From contig JAFGIZ010000230.1 of NCBI GenBank assembly GCA_016929365.1, positions 1 to 6,781 of the forward strand: a DNA stretch of 6,781 bases, read 5' to 3'. A program made the translations under genes and the position numbers. The notes beneath the pieces were generated by a model. That model had not been told where the DNA came from. It made no database searches and saw only the letters and a program-made list of their open reading frames with translations. Shown here in pieces: positions 6,436 through 6,781 of this stretch; the stretch's first letter is position 1, and every line of letters begins with the position of its first letter. Source of the DNA: Lentisphaerota bacterium. Its GTDB lineage: Bacteria; Verrucomicrobiota; Kiritimatiellia; UBA8416; JAFGIZ01.

Positions 6436-6440
6436 CACCT
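6436..6440 (-). promoter_or_regulatory. Ribosome binding site of the GH112-like gene
   Basis: On the minus strand GTAGGTGTGTGT precedes ATG 6430. AGGTG (6436-6440) puts AGG 7 nt before the ATG and favours it over the upstream GTG at 6436, which would overlap the ribosome site. The gap to the stop codon of the upstream gene is only 36 nt and shows no clear promoter or terminator, so read-through from that gene is possible. Confidence 0.45.
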
Positions 6441-6466
6441 ACTTTCCGTTCATGGCCGCAAGGGCG

Positions 6467-6781
6467 CTAACGCTCCAGCATCAGCTCGATAACGGCCGAC
6501 CCGTCCGTCCAGTTGCCGAGCGCCTTGATATCATAGGTCAGCTGCGCCCGCGCCTTCCCGGCCTCCGGGCCCAGGGCTTCGCGCTGCCGGCGCAGCTCGC
6601 GCTGCCAGATCCGCAGGATCAGCGAACGCACGGCATCGGCCGGCGAAAGATCCTGCCCGATCGCCTTGGCCGGCGCCATCTGAATTGCGGCCCCGAAGGC
6701 CTGCAGTTCGCCGGCCGGATCGTCCTGCTCGCGCAGGACGTCCGCCAGCGGCCGCCCCGTTTCGTGCGCGCGCAGCGCGGC
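6467..6781 (-). CDS. dnaG: C-terminal end of a probable DNA primase (DnaG), cut by window edge
   Basis: This frame is open from the right edge to a TAG at 6467-6469, giving the last 104 residues of a longer protein. It begins AALRAHETGRPLADVLREQD, passes through SPADAVRSLILRIWQRELRR and ends IKALGNWTDGSAVIELMLER. The mostly helical, charged tail, with the pattern D-A-x-x-x-L-I-L-x-x-W-x-x-x-L-x-R-x-R-x-x-L, resembles the C-terminal helicase-interacting region of DnaG primases, which make RNA primers for replication. That part is poorly conserved, and no catalytic (TOPRIM or zinc) motif lies in the window, so the name is tentative. An in-frame ATG at 6679 exists, but the reading frame and the same helical character continue upstream of it, so it is probably an internal methionine. 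The gene ends 36 nt before the GH112-like gene on the same strand. Confidence 0.45.
   Translation of the reverse strand, partial: AALRAHETGRPLADVLREQDDPAGELQAFGAAIQMAPAKAIGQDLSPADAVRSLILRIWQRELRRQREALGPEAGKARAQLTYDIKALGNWTDGSAVIELMLER

Noticed and set aside
6467..6679. Complete 70-residue gene starting at ATG 6679
   Set aside because: The frame is open to the window edge, no ribosome site precedes this ATG, and the upstream residues look like continuous protein, so it is better read as the end of a longer gene.
1..6781. CRISPR array, insertion sequence, tRNA or rRNA
   Set aside because: No regularly spaced repeats, transposase motifs, terminal inverted repeats or tRNA-like cloverleaf sequences were seen on either strand.

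Overview
This 6.8 kb window is GC-rich (most genes have strongly G/C-ending codons) and fits an uncultured or environmental bacterium of the Planctomycetes-Verrucomicrobia-Kiritimatiellota (PVC) type. The reasons are a sulfatase, a lipoprotein glycoside phosphorylase-like enzyme, a PPi-type phosphofructokinase and a small DUF6941-like protein close together. The taxonomic call is inference from gene content only; the window holds no rRNA or tRNA.

Layout. (1) Positions 1-329, minus strand: the first 109 codons of a phosphofructokinase of the QSGGP (PPi-dependent) type, cut by the window edge. (2) Positions 330-460: a divergent intergenic region with a good sigma70-like promoter pointing right and a weaker candidate pointing left. 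(3) Positions 461-3844, plus strand: three co-directional genes. The first is a phosphoglycosyl transferase that starts exopolysaccharide or O-glycan synthesis; its N-terminal half is two tandem copies of a degenerate GGDEF-like fold. It overlaps by 4 bp (ATGA) a 131-residue DUF6941-like protein, which is followed after 28 bp by a type I formylglycine sulfatase with no visible export signal. (4) Positions 3845-3997: a convergent intergenic region with two abutting hairpins. (5) Positions 3998-6430, minus strand: an 810-residue protein recognisable as glycoside hydrolase family 112 (galactosyl-hexosamine/rhamnose phosphorylase), carrying an N-terminal lipoprotein-type signal. (6) Positions 6467-6781, minus strand: the C-terminal end of a protein tentatively read as DNA primase DnaG.

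How the genes may work together. The sulfatase and the GH112-like protein could both act on sulfated, galactose-containing glycans. Their apparent locations are the reverse of the usual arrangement: GH112 enzymes are normally cytoplasmic because they use inorganic phosphate, and catabolic sulfatases are normally exported. Here the GH112 protein has the export signal and the sulfatase does not. The transferase and DUF6941-like gene look translationally coupled. Phosphofructokinase and the primase-like gene are housekeeping neighbours.

The two most interesting items are the exported GH112-family protein, which seems to have lost part of a conserved active-site segment, and the phosphoglycosyl transferase fused to two GGDEF-like domains that cannot be catalytic.
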